Below are positions 8,772 through 16,351 of a stretch of DNA of 64,000 nucleotides, piece by piece (position 1 is the stretch's first letter; every line of letters starts with the position of its first letter). Made by a program: the position numbers and the translations under genes. The stretch is taken from contig NZ_JAUIYO010000004.1 in the NCBI RefSeq assembly GCF_044891285.1, positions 124,001-188,000 on the forward strand. The letters are read 5' to 3'. This DNA is from Pseudobacillus lumedeiriae (GTDB lineage: Bacteria; Bacillota; Bacilli; Bacillales; Domibacillaceae). The notes under the pieces are model-generated. The model saw only the letters and a program-made list of their open reading frames with translations. It was not told where the DNA came from and searched no databases.

Positions 8772-9611
8772 TTAATTTTCCAATGCTTTTTCATTGCGTT
8801 CCGTCACACGCTGCAAATAACTCTGATAACTCTCAAGCTCCTGTCCTTCGAATGAGCTTGAGTATAAGCGGCCGGCATACTGATTAAGGGAAGTTAAAAA
8901 GCGCATCATCACATCTTGAATAGTAAGCTCGCATCCTAAAAGCTCAGACAAAGAAGCCATTACTTCCGGCTGAATATCTGGATAGTCCCACCTCGTGGCT
9001 TCTGATTTTTTGGCAGTCTCGTAAAAACGGCGAATCAGTGCGGCTCTCTCGGATCCGCTGCCGTTTACGCATAAGTAAATTTGTACGGCTACCCCGCGGC
9101 GGATACGGCGCTGAGAAATGCCGGCAAACTTCTTCCCGCCTATACTTAAATCATAGCTTCCCGGACAATAAGAACCGATAATTTCATAAGCATCAATTCC
9201 CACGGAGAAGTCAGCAAACATTTGTCTGATCAGCATAAGCATCGCTTCATAGCCCCTGTCAATATCAATGCCTCTTTCCGTGTCAGGCAAAATCAGTGAC
9301 AAATTCAATACGCCGTCATCCAGCACGACAGCAAGCCCTCCAGAGTTACGAACAATGACACGAAAGCCCGCTTCACGCAAGACATCAATCCCCTCATTCA
9401 AATAGGGCAGCCTCGTATCTTGAATACCAAGTACAACGGTATCATGATGCACCCATGCGCGGGCGGTCGGCGGACTAAAACCGGCGCCGACAGACGTACA
9501 CAATGTATCATCTGCCGCAAATGACTGAAGTGCACTGAACATGGGTCCAAGGCTGGATTGATCGATCAGGCGCCATTCCTGCTGACTAAGTAATTCGTAT
9601 GTTTCGTTCAT
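8772..9611 (-). CDS. lipL: Octanoyl-[GcvH]:protein N-octanoyltransferase
   Basis: Moves the octanoyl group from GcvH to the E2 subunits of lipoate-dependent dehydrogenases. The BPL/LplA/LipB fold is visible: VRNSGGLAVVLDDGVLNLSL, then the active-site Cys in GSYCPGSYDL and the Lys in IGGKKFAGISQRR. Length is 279 aa. ATG 9611 has AAGGAG upstream; an in-frame TTG at 9629 includes that site and is unlikely. It lies 60 bases downstream of pta on the same strand, as in B. subtilis. Confidence 0.92.
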   Translation of the reverse strand: MNETYELLSQQEWRLIDQSSLGPMFSALQSFAADDTLCTSVGAGFSPPTARAWVHHDTVVLGIQDTRLPYLNEGIDVLREAGFRVIVRNSGGLAVVLDDGVLNLSLILPDTERGIDIDRGYEAMLMLIRQMFADFSVGIDAYEIIGSYCPGSYDLSIGGKKFAGISQRRIRRGVAVQIYLCVNGSGSERAALIRRFYETAKKSEATRWDYPDIQPEVMASLSELLGCELTIQDVMMRFLTSLNQYAGRLYSSSFEGQELESYQSYLQRVTERNEKALEN

Positions 9612-9671
9612 AAAGTATCTCCTTCTCAATCATTCAAACGACAGCTGCCGCTGCCCGGTACGCTTTAAGCA

Positions 9672-10646
9672 TTATTTAAGCGACTGGGCAGCCGTAATAA
9701 GAGCAAGCTTGTACACATCCTCTTCGCTGCAGCCGCGGGACAAATCATTCACTGGTGCATTTAGCCCTTGCAAAATTGGACCAACCGCTTCGAAGCCGCC
9801 AAGCCGCTGAGCAATTTTATAACCAATATTCCCTGCTTCTAGACTTGGAAAGATGAACACATTGGCATCTCCTTGAATGACAGACTCCGGTGCTTTCTTC
9901 TTCGCTACTTCTGGAACAAAAGCAGCATCAAATTGAAATTCCCCATCAATAATTAATTCAGGCGCCCGTTCTTTCGCCACTCGAACAGCTTCTGCCGCCT
10001 TTTCCGTTTCTGCAGATGCCGCTGATCCTTTCGTCGAAAAGCTAAGCATGGCTACTCGTGGGACGATATCAAACATTTCTGCTGTTTTGGCGCTTTCAAG
10101 GGCGATTTCGGCTAAGTCACTGCTGTCAGGAGCAATATTGATCGCACAATCAGCAAACACATATTTCTCTTCTCCACGGACCATAATGAATACACCAGAC
10201 GTCTTTTTCACGCCTTGCTTCGTTTTAATAATCTGCAAAGCTGGGCGAACGGTATCCGCTGTCGAATGAGCAGCTCCGCTGACGAGCCCGTCGGCATATC
10301 CTTTATAAACGAGCATCGTGCCGAAATAATTTTCATCCATTAAAATTTGGCGAGCTTCTTCCTCTGTTACTTTGCCGCTGCGGCGCTCAACAAATGACTG
10401 AATGAGTTCATCAATTCGGCTGTCGCTTTTCGGATCGACAATTTCCAAGCCGGCCGTATCCACATCCAGCTCTGAAGCTTTTTGTTGTATGTCTGTTTCA
10501 TTTCCGATTAACACGGGTATCAGCAAGTTTTCTTTCGCAAGCCGGCCGGCAGCTGATAGCACACGCTCATCAAGCCCTTCCGGAAAAACAACTTTTAATT
10601 CTTTCCCAGAAACTTTGTTCGTTAAAACAGTAAACAAATCGCTCAT
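9672..10646 (-). CDS. pta: Phosphate acetyltransferase
   Basis: Interconverts acetyl-CoA and acetyl phosphate in the cytosol, feeding acetate overflow. The 324-aa protein has the Pta signature stretches LVSGAAHSTADTVRPALQ, DCAINIAPDSSDLAEIA, AMLSFSTKGSA and the C-terminal LQGLNAPVNDLSRGCS. ATG 10646 follows GGGGGAAG; longer in-frame starts lack a good site. It is divergent from hemQ. B. subtilis pta responds to CcpA and CodY; I did not find a clear box in the short gap. Confidence 0.95.
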   Translation of the reverse strand: MSDLFTVLTNKVSGKELKVVFPEGLDERVLSAAGRLAKENLLIPVLIGNETDIQQKASELDVDTAGLEIVDPKSDSRIDELIQSFVERRSGKVTEEEARQILMDENYFGTMLVYKGYADGLVSGAAHSTADTVRPALQIIKTKQGVKKTSGVFIMVRGEEKYVFADCAINIAPDSSDLAEIALESAKTAEMFDIVPRVAMLSFSTKGSAASAETEKAAEAVRVAKERAPELIIDGEFQFDAAFVPEVAKKKAPESVIQGDANVFIFPSLEAGNIGYKIAQRLGGFEAVGPILQGLNAPVNDLSRGCSEEDVYKLALITAAQSLK

Positions 10647-10794
10647 TCTTTCTTCCCCCTTGCATATTGATATGTTCAGCATACATGATTTTAAGAATGA
10701 AAAACACGTTTTATCATGATTTTTCCAACAAGCATGTTCACACCGCTGTCAAAGCCCTTTTGTGAATTGTCTGTCAATGTATGTTATAGTAACT

Positions 10795-10800
10795 ATTGAA
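10795..10800 (+). promoter_or_regulatory. Extended -10 element before hemQ
   Basis: TGTTATAGT gives TATAGT at 10795-10800 with an upstream TG; the nearest -35 resemblance, TTGTGA at 10770-10775, is 19 bases away. Confidence 0.4.
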
Positions 10801-10829
10801 AACATTTACATACTAGGAGAGTGAATAAC

Positions 10830-11576
10830 ATGAGTGAAGCAGCAAAAACAATCGATGGCTGGTATTGTCTTCATGATTTTCGCCTGATCGACTGGACGAC
10901 TTGGAAGATGCTTTCAAGTGATGAGCGTCAAACAGCCATTCATGAATTCGAAAAATTTCTTGATAAATTGAATGTAGCTCACGAAGCAAATGAAGGCAGT
11001 CATGCATTCTATAGCGTTGTCGGTCAAAAAGCCGACTTTATGTTGATGATTCTTCGTCCAACGATGGAAGAATTAAATGTTATTGAAACGGAATTCAATA
11101 AGCTGAAAATTGCGGAGTATACGATTCCAGGTTATTCTTACGTATCTGTTGTTGAGCTGAGCAACTACTTGGCTGGCGACGAAGATCCGTACCAAAATCC
11201 ACAAATACGTGCCCGCCTGTACCCTGAACTTCCAAGAGCGAAACATATTTGCTTCTATCCAATGGACAAGCGCCGTCAAGGCGAAGACAACTGGTACATG
11301 CTTCCGATGGAAGAACGCGGAAAACTTATGCGCAGCCACGGCATGATCGGCCGTCAATATGCCGGAAAAGTTAAACAAATCATTACCGGCTCTGTTGGCT
11401 TTGACGATTATGAATGGGGTGTTACATTGTTTGCTGACGATGTCCTTCAGTTCAAAAAACTCATTTATGAAATGCGTTTTGATGAAGTCAGCGCCCGCTA
11501 CGGCGAATTCGGCACATTCTTCGTCGGTAACCTGCTTGACCACTCTAAACTAGAGCAGATGCTTCACATTAATTAA
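10830..11576 (+). CDS. hemQ: Coproheme decarboxylase
   Basis: Last step of the coproporphyrin-dependent heme pathway: oxidative decarboxylation of coproheme III to heme b with hydrogen peroxide. The 248-aa chlorite-dismutase-like protein has the catalytic Tyr in CFYPMDKRR, the proximal His in LMRSHGMIGR and the C-terminal DEVSARYGEFGTFFVG. ATG 10830 lies nine bases after AGGAGA; a GTG at 10821 is adjacent to that site. It is divergent from pta as in B. subtilis. Confidence 0.95.
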   Translation: MSEAAKTIDGWYCLHDFRLIDWTTWKMLSSDERQTAIHEFEKFLDKLNVAHEANEGSHAFYSVVGQKADFMLMILRPTMEELNVIETEFNKLKIAEYTIPGYSYVSVVELSNYLAGDEDPYQNPQIRARLYPELPRAKHICFYPMDKRRQGEDNWYMLPMEERGKLMRSHGMIGRQYAGKVKQIITGSVGFDDYEWGVTLFADDVLQFKKLIYEMRFDEVSARYGEFGTFFVGNLLDHSKLEQMLHIN

Positions 11577-11581
11577 TAAAG

Positions 11582-11697
11582 GCAGGCAGCGAAGAAAGCG
11601 CGTTTTGCTGACAGCCTGGAGCCCTTTTTGATTTTTATAAGCAGACAAAACTACATTCAGATTGATTGAAAATGTTTGTCTTTCAAGACGCGAAGCC
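11582..11697 (+). repeat. Two-module dispersed repeat, order A-B
   Basis: Module A (11582-11625, containing CGAAGAAAGCG and ACAGCC) is followed by module B (11657-11697, GATTGAAAATGTTTGTCTT). The same modules occur at 51722-51830 in the opposite order B-A. Confidence 0.55.
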
Positions 11698-11723
11698 TTT
11701 TCTGATTTTTGCAGAAAAGGCTT
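11693..11723 (+). terminator. Terminator after hemQ
   Basis: Perfect 12-bp stem AAGCCTTTTCTG/CAGAAAAGGCTT with a 7-base loop, followed by a T-rich tract. Confidence 0.85.
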
Positions 11724-11732
11724 TTTCTTTTG

Positions 11733-11761
11733 TCATGAATCGTAAATTTGTACATACATAT
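11733..11761 (+). promoter_or_regulatory. Sigma-E-like promoter for gerQ
   Basis: CATACATAT at 11753-11761 resembles the sigma-E -10 (CATACAAT), with TCATGA at 11733-11738 at the right distance. gerQ is a mother-cell gene in B. subtilis. Confidence 0.4.
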
Positions 11762-11808
11762 TAACTGACAAGCGATTTGAAAAACTTATTCGTTCAAGGA
11801 GGGTTCTC

Positions 11809-12294
11809 GTGAATCAATCAACTGCTAATCCTTACATGTATAGTATGCCGGCTTATTATTACCAGCCAAGACCGATGTACAGTTCCTCCCCCATTCCAAT
11901 GATGCCTCCCGCAGGCACAGGCGGTACGACTATGATGCCCCCTGCAGGCATGGGCGGTGCAACTACTCCAAGCGGTGGAATAGACGTGCCTGGCATGCTT
12001 CCTTCAGAACAGTCATATATAGAAAATATTCTGCGTCTTAATCGCGGAAAATTAGTTTCTGTTTATGCCACATTTGAAAATAACCGCGAATGGAACGCCA
12101 AGATTTTCAAAGGAATCATTGAGGCTGCTGGACGCGATCATTTAATCTTAAGTGAACCTCAAACTGGAAAGCGCATTTTGCTGCCAATGGTCTATGTGGA
12201 CTATGTAACATTCGATGAGCCGATTGAGTATCAATATCCATTTAGCGGAGGCAGCGGCCCAGGTACATCACTAGCTACTTACCCGCCTCGATAA
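11809..12294 (+). CDS. gerQ: Spore coat protein GerQ
   Basis: A 161-aa spore coat protein that holds the cortex lytic enzyme CwlJ in place in B. subtilis and is cross-linked by transglutaminase. The N-terminal half is low-complexity, rich in Met, Pro, Tyr and Gly with repeats around MMPPAG(T/M)GG; the C-terminal half is the conserved domain (SYIENILRLNRGKLVSVY ... GRDHLILSEP ... LLPMVYVDYVTFDEPIEY). GTG start at 11809 sits seven bases after AAGGAGGG. A strong terminator follows. Confidence 0.92.
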   Translation: MNQSTANPYMYSMPAYYYQPRPMYSSSPIPMMPPAGTGGTTMMPPAGMGGATTPSGGIDVPGMLPSEQSYIENILRLNRGKLVSVYATFENNREWNAKIFKGIIEAAGRDHLILSEPQTGKRILLPMVYVDYVTFDEPIEYQYPFSGGSGPGTSLATYPPR

Positions 12295-12323
12295 ATTTGA
12301 AAAATAGAAAGGCTAATACGTTG

Positions 12324-12361
12324 AAAAAGGCTGACTCAAAATCAAAGAGTCAGCCTTTTTT
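12324..12361. terminator. Bidirectional terminator between gerQ and ywdK
   Basis: Stem AAAAAGGCTGACTC / GAGTCAGCCTTTTT; A- and T-tails flank both sides of the hairpin. Confidence 0.85.
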
Positions 12362-12362
12362 A

Positions 12363-12731
12363 TTAGAGTTTCATCGCAGCTAAAACGAGCAGTACCCAGC
12401 CTGCTAAAAAAGCAACACCGCCGATCGGTGTAATCGCTCCGAGCACTTTTACTCCTGATAACGTGAGTGCATACAAACTGCCTGAGAAAATAATAGTTCC
12501 AACCAGCATCATCCAGCCTGACCAATTCAGCAGTGAACTTACTTGAACCTGCCCTATGAGAATACCTACTAAAATCATGCCAGCCGCATGAAACATTTGA
12601 TAATGTACACCTGTTTTCCAAATGTCCAAATACCTCGGTTCCACTTTTCCTTCTAATCCATGAGCACCGAACGCACCGAGTGCTACAGATAAAAATGCGT
12701 TAATTGCTCCTAAAATAATAAATAGCTTCAT
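12363..12731 (-). CDS. ywdK: DUF423 membrane protein
   Basis: A 122-aa integral membrane protein with four predicted hydrophobic segments. It opens MKLFIILGAINAFLSVALGAFGAHGLEG, where GAFGAHGL and the following Y-W-x-T-x-x-x-Y pattern are the DUF423 signature. Function unknown. ATG 12731 is directly after AAGGAGAAGGAA. It follows ywdI on the same strand with 10 bases between, so the two are probably one transcript. Confidence 0.88.
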   Translation of the reverse strand: MKLFIILGAINAFLSVALGAFGAHGLEGKVEPRYLDIWKTGVHYQMFHAAGMILVGILIGQVQVSSLLNWSGWMMLVGTIIFSGSLYALTLSGVKVLGAITPIGGVAFLAGWVLLVLAAMKL

Positions 12732-12741
12732 TTCCTTCTCC

Positions 12742-13008
12742 TTAAAAGTCAAATATAGAGTCGCCATTTGCACCATCGTCCGCTTGCAGCTTTTCCGCTC
12801 GATTGAACTGCGGAGCCGACTGGCGCAGCGGCATCGATGCAGCCGGGACCGTTTCTTCCCCTGCTGCATTCACTTCATCAAGCAGCATCTCGCACAGCGT
12901 CCGAATCGTATAGACATGCTTCTTCATCGTACTGCTTTTTTCGGCCGATCTTGCCTGCCTTATTTCTTCCTCTATTTTATTCAATACAGACAAATGGGAA
13001 ATGTTCAT
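12742..13008 (-). CDS. ywdI: YwdI-like protein (DUF5327)
   Basis: An 88-aa soluble protein beginning MNISHLSVLNKIEEEIRQA, helical in its first 55 residues and acidic and disordered-looking at the end (DDGANGDSIFDF). Position between ung and ywdK and the terminal FDF-type motif match B. subtilis YwdI, function unknown. ATG 13008 follows AGGAGGT. A longer reading frame upstream overlaps the preceding small gene in another frame and is not real. No ywdJ is found between it and ywdK. Confidence 0.75.
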   Translation of the reverse strand: MNISHLSVLNKIEEEIRQARSAEKSSTMKKHVYTIRTLCEMLLDEVNAAGEETVPAASMPLRQSAPQFNRAEKLQADDGANGDSIFDF

Positions 13009-13024
13009 GTACACATACCTCCTG

Positions 13025-13198
13025 CTACTGTTTGCCGGGCTTAGTTGAAAATTTGTAGCAAGGCGAGCCAGAAGCCTGCAGCACAATGACCGACGGCAGC
13101 TGTTTTGATTTAAAACCATATGCCCGGCAGCCGCGTGGACTTTTCTGATCCCATGTGACAAAAAAATGTTTACAACGGAAACAGTTTGTCTTTTCCAT
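13025..13198 (-). CDS. Small four-Cys protein encoded beside ung
   Basis: A 57-aa gene filling the gap between ung and ywdI. The product starts MEKTNCFRCKHFFVTWDQKS and has Cys at positions 6, 9, 20 and near 47 (CFRC, RGCRAY, SPCYKF), suggesting a zinc ribbon. AAGGTGGG precedes the ATG at 13198, and the stop is 16 bases before the ywdI start, typical operon spacing. Short proteins of this pattern (CxxC then WD...PRGCRAYGFK) exist in many bacteria and are sometimes labelled as uracil-DNA-glycosylase related. Metal binding is inferred. Confidence 0.75.
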   Translation of the reverse strand: MEKTNCFRCKHFFVTWDQKSPRGCRAYGFKSKQLPSVIVLQASGSPCYKFSTKPGKQ

Positions 13199-13347
13199 TC
13201 ATCTGCCCACCTTCCTCACACCTTCCATTTTAGCAAACTTCATCTAATAGAACTAAGAATTCTTTTTGAAAATCACGAAAGCCGTCTACGTTTGACAATG
13301 TTCCACGTGAAACGCCGAAACTTGCCGAAATTCGGTATATAAAACTT

Positions 13348-14028
13348 TTATTTGTCTATAATCTCCCACACAATCGGCTGTTCGCCAAATCGCTTTAGGC
13401 ATTCATTCGCTTTGGAGAATGGCTGGCTGCCAAAGAATCCTCTCGAAGCCGATAACGGGCTTGGATGCGGCGACTGGATAATGCAATGCTTCTTTTCATC
13501 AATAAGTGCGAGCTTTTTTTGCGCAGGCTTTCCCCAAAGAATAAATACAACGGGTTTTTCCCGCCTATTGATTAGAGAAATGATATGATCTGTCAGCTTC
13601 TCCCATCCTTTTCCTTGATGTGAATGCGCTTCTCCCTTCCTCACCGTCAGCACTGTGTTTAACAAAAGCACCCCCTGCTCTGCCCACGGAACCAAATAGC
13701 CATTATTAGGGGCCGGACAACCGAGATCACTGTGCAGTTCTTTAAAAATATTTCGCAGCGATGGCGGCAGCGGGACATCCGGTTGAACGGAAAAACTTAA
13801 TCCATGCGCCTGTCCTGGTCCATGATACGGGTCCTGGCCAAGAATAACCACTTTCACATCTTTATAAGCCGTGTAGCGAAGGGCATTGTAAATGTCATTC
13901 ATATCGGGATAAATGGTTTTCGTTGCGTATTCTTCCTTCAAAAACTCACGTAGCTCTTTATAATACGGCTTCTCGAATTCTGGTTCCAGCAGCTCCGCCC
14001 AATCGTTTTGAACTATGTTCTTTACCAA
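13348..14028 (-). CDS. ung: Uracil-DNA glycosylase
   Basis: Removes uracil from DNA to start base excision repair. The 226-aa family-1 protein contains the catalytic water-activating motif GQDPYHGPGQAHG, the uracil-binding VLLLNTVLTVRKG and VFILWG strands and the DNA-intercalation motif HPSPLSASRGFFGS. I prefer TTG 14028, eight bases after AAAGGG; GTG 14037 lies within the ribosome binding site. The small four-Cys gene and ywdI-ywdK lie downstream on the same strand. Confidence 0.95.
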   Translation of the reverse strand: MVKNIVQNDWAELLEPEFEKPYYKELREFLKEEYATKTIYPDMNDIYNALRYTAYKDVKVVILGQDPYHGPGQAHGLSFSVQPDVPLPPSLRNIFKELHSDLGCPAPNNGYLVPWAEQGVLLLNTVLTVRKGEAHSHQGKGWEKLTDHIISLINRREKPVVFILWGKPAQKKLALIDEKKHCIIQSPHPSPLSASRGFFGSQPFSKANECLKRFGEQPIVWEIIDK

Positions 14029-14257
14029 AAAAATCACCCTTTCTCATTCACCGTTACAAAGGCGATTGTGAACGCCTAAAGACAGCCCAGGCTAAAAACG
14101 CTCATTTCCCACCTCTTTGATCATTCCTTTTTAGCCTGAAAGATCTACAGCTCCTTTATACCCCATCTAATGAAAAATCTATTCAAGCTGCGGGCTGCCC
14201 CGCTCTTTCCATCTTCATTCATTACTCCTATCTTAACAGCCGCACACTTGAAAAGGC

Positions 14258-14285
14258 TTGTATAAAGTGTTTTAATTTTTATAAT
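14258..14285 (+). promoter_or_regulatory. Sigma-A promoter for pdxK
   Basis: TTGTAT (14258-14263) and TATAAT (14280-14285), 16-base spacer, 33 bases before the start. The rest of the gap from ung shows no gene. Confidence 0.6.
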
Positions 14286-14318
14286 ATGCTACACAATTAA
14301 AGGAGGATTTTTTCCGAC

Positions 14319-15128
14319 ATGGACATGAAAAAAGTATTAACCATTGCAGGATCAGATACAAGCGGCGGTGCCGGCATTCAAGCGGATTTAAAAACATTCC
14401 AGGAGCACGGCGTTTATGGAATGACCGCTTTAACAACAATTGTTACAATGGATCCCGATAATCACTGGAGCCACGGAGTACACCCTCTATCCATTGATAC
14501 ATTGGAGGCCCAATTAAAAACCGCAATGTCTGTCGGCATTGACGCTGTAAAAACAGGAATGCTTGCAACAGCTGAAATTATTGAAATAGCAGCCAAACAC
14601 ATCAAATCAAATGGATTAGATAAAGTTGTCATCGATCCAGTAATGGTGTGTAAAGGGGAAGACGAAGTGTTAAATCCTGAAGCACCGGTCGCTATGCGTG
14701 AATTCCTGCTTCCGATCGCAACGGTAGTCACTCCAAACTTATTTGAAGCAGGACAGCTTTCTGGTCTTGGACCTATCCGCACAATAGATCAAATGAAAGA
14801 AGCAGCCAAAAAAATTCATGATCTAGGTGCTAAAAATGTTGTCGTCAAAGGCGGCAAACAGCTTGAGCATGAAAAGGCCGTCGACGTGTTTTATGACGGA
14901 AGTGAATTCACTGTACTTGAAGCAGAAAAAGTAAAAACGACTTACAACCACGGAGCGGGCTGTACGTTCGCTGCTGCCATTACAGCAAATCTAGCAAAAG
15001 GACAAGATGTTAAAACAGCTGTGTCTCATGCGAAAGAATTTGTCAACGCAGCGATTCGCCATGGCTTTAAGTTGAATGCCTACGTTGGACCGGTCATGCA
15101 CGGGGCGTTTAATCAATTCAAAAACTAA
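14319..15128 (+). CDS. pdxK: Pyridoxine/pyridoxal kinase (ThiD-like ribokinase fold)
   Basis: Phosphorylates B6 vitamers. The 269-aa protein opens KKVLTIAGSDTSGGAGIQADL, with the ThiD-type substrate motif, VIDPVMVCKG in the middle and the anion-hole loop HGAGCTFAAA, where Cys replaces the usual Asp-region neighbour as in the PdxK/ThiD lid-Cys group. In B. subtilis the orthologue was first named ThiD and shown to be a pyridoxal kinase. ATG 14319 follows AAAGGAGG. Terminator immediately downstream. Confidence 0.88.
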   Translation: MDMKKVLTIAGSDTSGGAGIQADLKTFQEHGVYGMTALTTIVTMDPDNHWSHGVHPLSIDTLEAQLKTAMSVGIDAVKTGMLATAEIIEIAAKHIKSNGLDKVVIDPVMVCKGEDEVLNPEAPVAMREFLLPIATVVTPNLFEAGQLSGLGPIRTIDQMKEAAKKIHDLGAKNVVVKGGKQLEHEKAVDVFYDGSEFTVLEAEKVKTTYNHGAGCTFAAAITANLAKGQDVKTAVSHAKEFVNAAIRHGFKLNAYVGPVMHGAFNQFKN

Positions 15129-15134
15129 CATAAC

Positions 15135-15163
15135 GAGGCTGACTCAAAGTGTCAGCCTCTTTT
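15135..15163 (+). terminator. Terminator after pdxK
   Basis: Stem GAGGCTGAC/GTCAGCCTC, 7-base loop, then TTTT. Confidence 0.85.
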
Positions 15164-15238
15164 AGACTCATTTTTCTTTTTCGCAATCCCTGCTCATTTC
15201 TTGTAAAATATTTAATATCAGTATGGAGGTGGAGAAAC

Positions 15239-15586
15239 GTGGAACCGATTATCGTGGAAAAAGTCCAAGAATCCATTAATCACTTTGCTAATAAAGAAGT
15301 ATACATTCACATGGAAACAACGAATGGAGCATATGCTTCCCACTTTAACGAAAAGTTTTTTTCAGCAGGTGCCTACATTCGCAATGCGAAACTTTCCTAT
15401 GAGCATGGAAAAATAGTTGGAGAAGGTCCGTACCGTGTCGGCTTGAAGCTCGGCATTGGCTGGGTATATGCTGAAGGTTTGACACACTTTGGTTTTGATG
15501 AAAAAGGCCGACTGCTTCTAGCGGGCCACGATTTTGAAGGAAAGCTCGCAGTGGCTTTACAAATAGGCGAAGAGCCGTTTAAGTAA
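15239..15586 (+). CDS. yojF: YojF family protein (DUF1806)
   Basis: A 115-aa soluble protein starting (GTG) MEPIIVEKVQESINHFANKE, with the family pattern YIHMETTNGAYASH, YIRNAKLSYEHGKI and LKLGIGWVYAEGLTHFG. GGAGGTGGAG lies just before GTG 15239. It is 22 bases ahead of bshB2, and the yojF-bshB2 pair is conserved in Bacillaceae, suggesting a link with bacillithiol metabolism. No activity has been assigned to it that I know of. Confidence 0.88.
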   Translation: MEPIIVEKVQESINHFANKEVYIHMETTNGAYASHFNEKFFSAGAYIRNAKLSYEHGKIVGEGPYRVGLKLGIGWVYAEGLTHFGFDEKGRLLLAGHDFEGKLAVALQIGEEPFK

Positions 15587-15608
15587 CCAGCTAAAGGAGG
15601 CCTTGCAT

Positions 15609-16310
15609 ATGTTAACGGAAATTGAAAAAGAGCAGCACGTACTCGTTATTTTTCCGCATCCAGATGATGAAGCATTCGGTGTATCCGGTACCATTGCCAT
15701 TCACACGCAAAGAGGAACGCCGGTTACATACGCTTGTCTGACACTGGGAGAAATGGGACGGAACTTGGGTAATCCGCCATTTACTAACCGAGAGTCACTT
15801 CCAGATGTCCGCAAAGCGGAATTGAAGAAAGCGTCAGAAGCCATTGGCATTAAAGACTTGCGCATGATGGGTTTGCGTGATAAAACACTCGAATTCGAAG
15901 ATGACGGCAAAATGGCTGATCTCGTATCCGATCTGCTCGATGAATTAAAGCCGTCTCTCGTTATCAGCTTTTACCCAGGGTTCTCTGTCCATCCCGACCA
16001 CGAAGCAACTGCCCGTGCGGTTGTCCGGGCCATCCGCCGTCTTCCAGAAGAAAAACGTCCGAAACTGCATCTCGTTGCCTTTGCTTCCAATACGGACTCC
16101 GATCTTGGACAACCGGATCTCACCTATGACATTTCAAGCGTTTTTGAACAAAAAATGGCCGCTCTGCGCGCGCACATTTCCCAAACTGCCTGGATGCTGA
16201 AAGAAATGAAAAACCTCCTCGATCAGAATGATGAAGCGACCGTTCAGCGCATTAAATTCGAGCGGTTCTGGCTATACCGCTGGGACAACGACAAAGTAAG
16301 CGAAATATAA
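15609..16310 (+). CDS. bshB2: Bacillithiol biosynthesis deacetylase BshB2
   Basis: Zinc-dependent LmbE-type deacetylase that removes acetyl from GlcNAc-malate (and may open bacillithiol conjugates). The 233-aa protein shows the metal motif PHPDDEAFG near residues 17-25 and the distal HPDHEATARAV. ATG 15609 is eight bases after AAAGGAGG; an upstream TTG at 15603 is too close. It shares an operon with yojF. Terminator follows. Confidence 0.9.
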   Translation: MLTEIEKEQHVLVIFPHPDDEAFGVSGTIAIHTQRGTPVTYACLTLGEMGRNLGNPPFTNRESLPDVRKAELKKASEAIGIKDLRMMGLRDKTLEFEDDGKMADLVSDLLDELKPSLVISFYPGFSVHPDHEATARAVVRAIRRLPEEKRPKLHLVAFASNTDSDLGQPDLTYDISSVFEQKMAALRAHISQTAWMLKEMKNLLDQNDEATVQRIKFERFWLYRWDNDKVSEI

Positions 16311-16313
16311 AAA

Positions 16314-16349
16314 CCAAAGCGCCAGCCTAGTAAAGGGCTGGCGCTTTGG
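16314..16349. terminator. Bidirectional terminator between bshB2 and ilvA
   Basis: 14-bp stem CCAAAGCGCCAGCC/GGCTGGCGCTTTGG. The T-run is on the minus-strand side, so it best serves ilvA. Confidence 0.85.
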
Positions 16350-16351
16350 GG

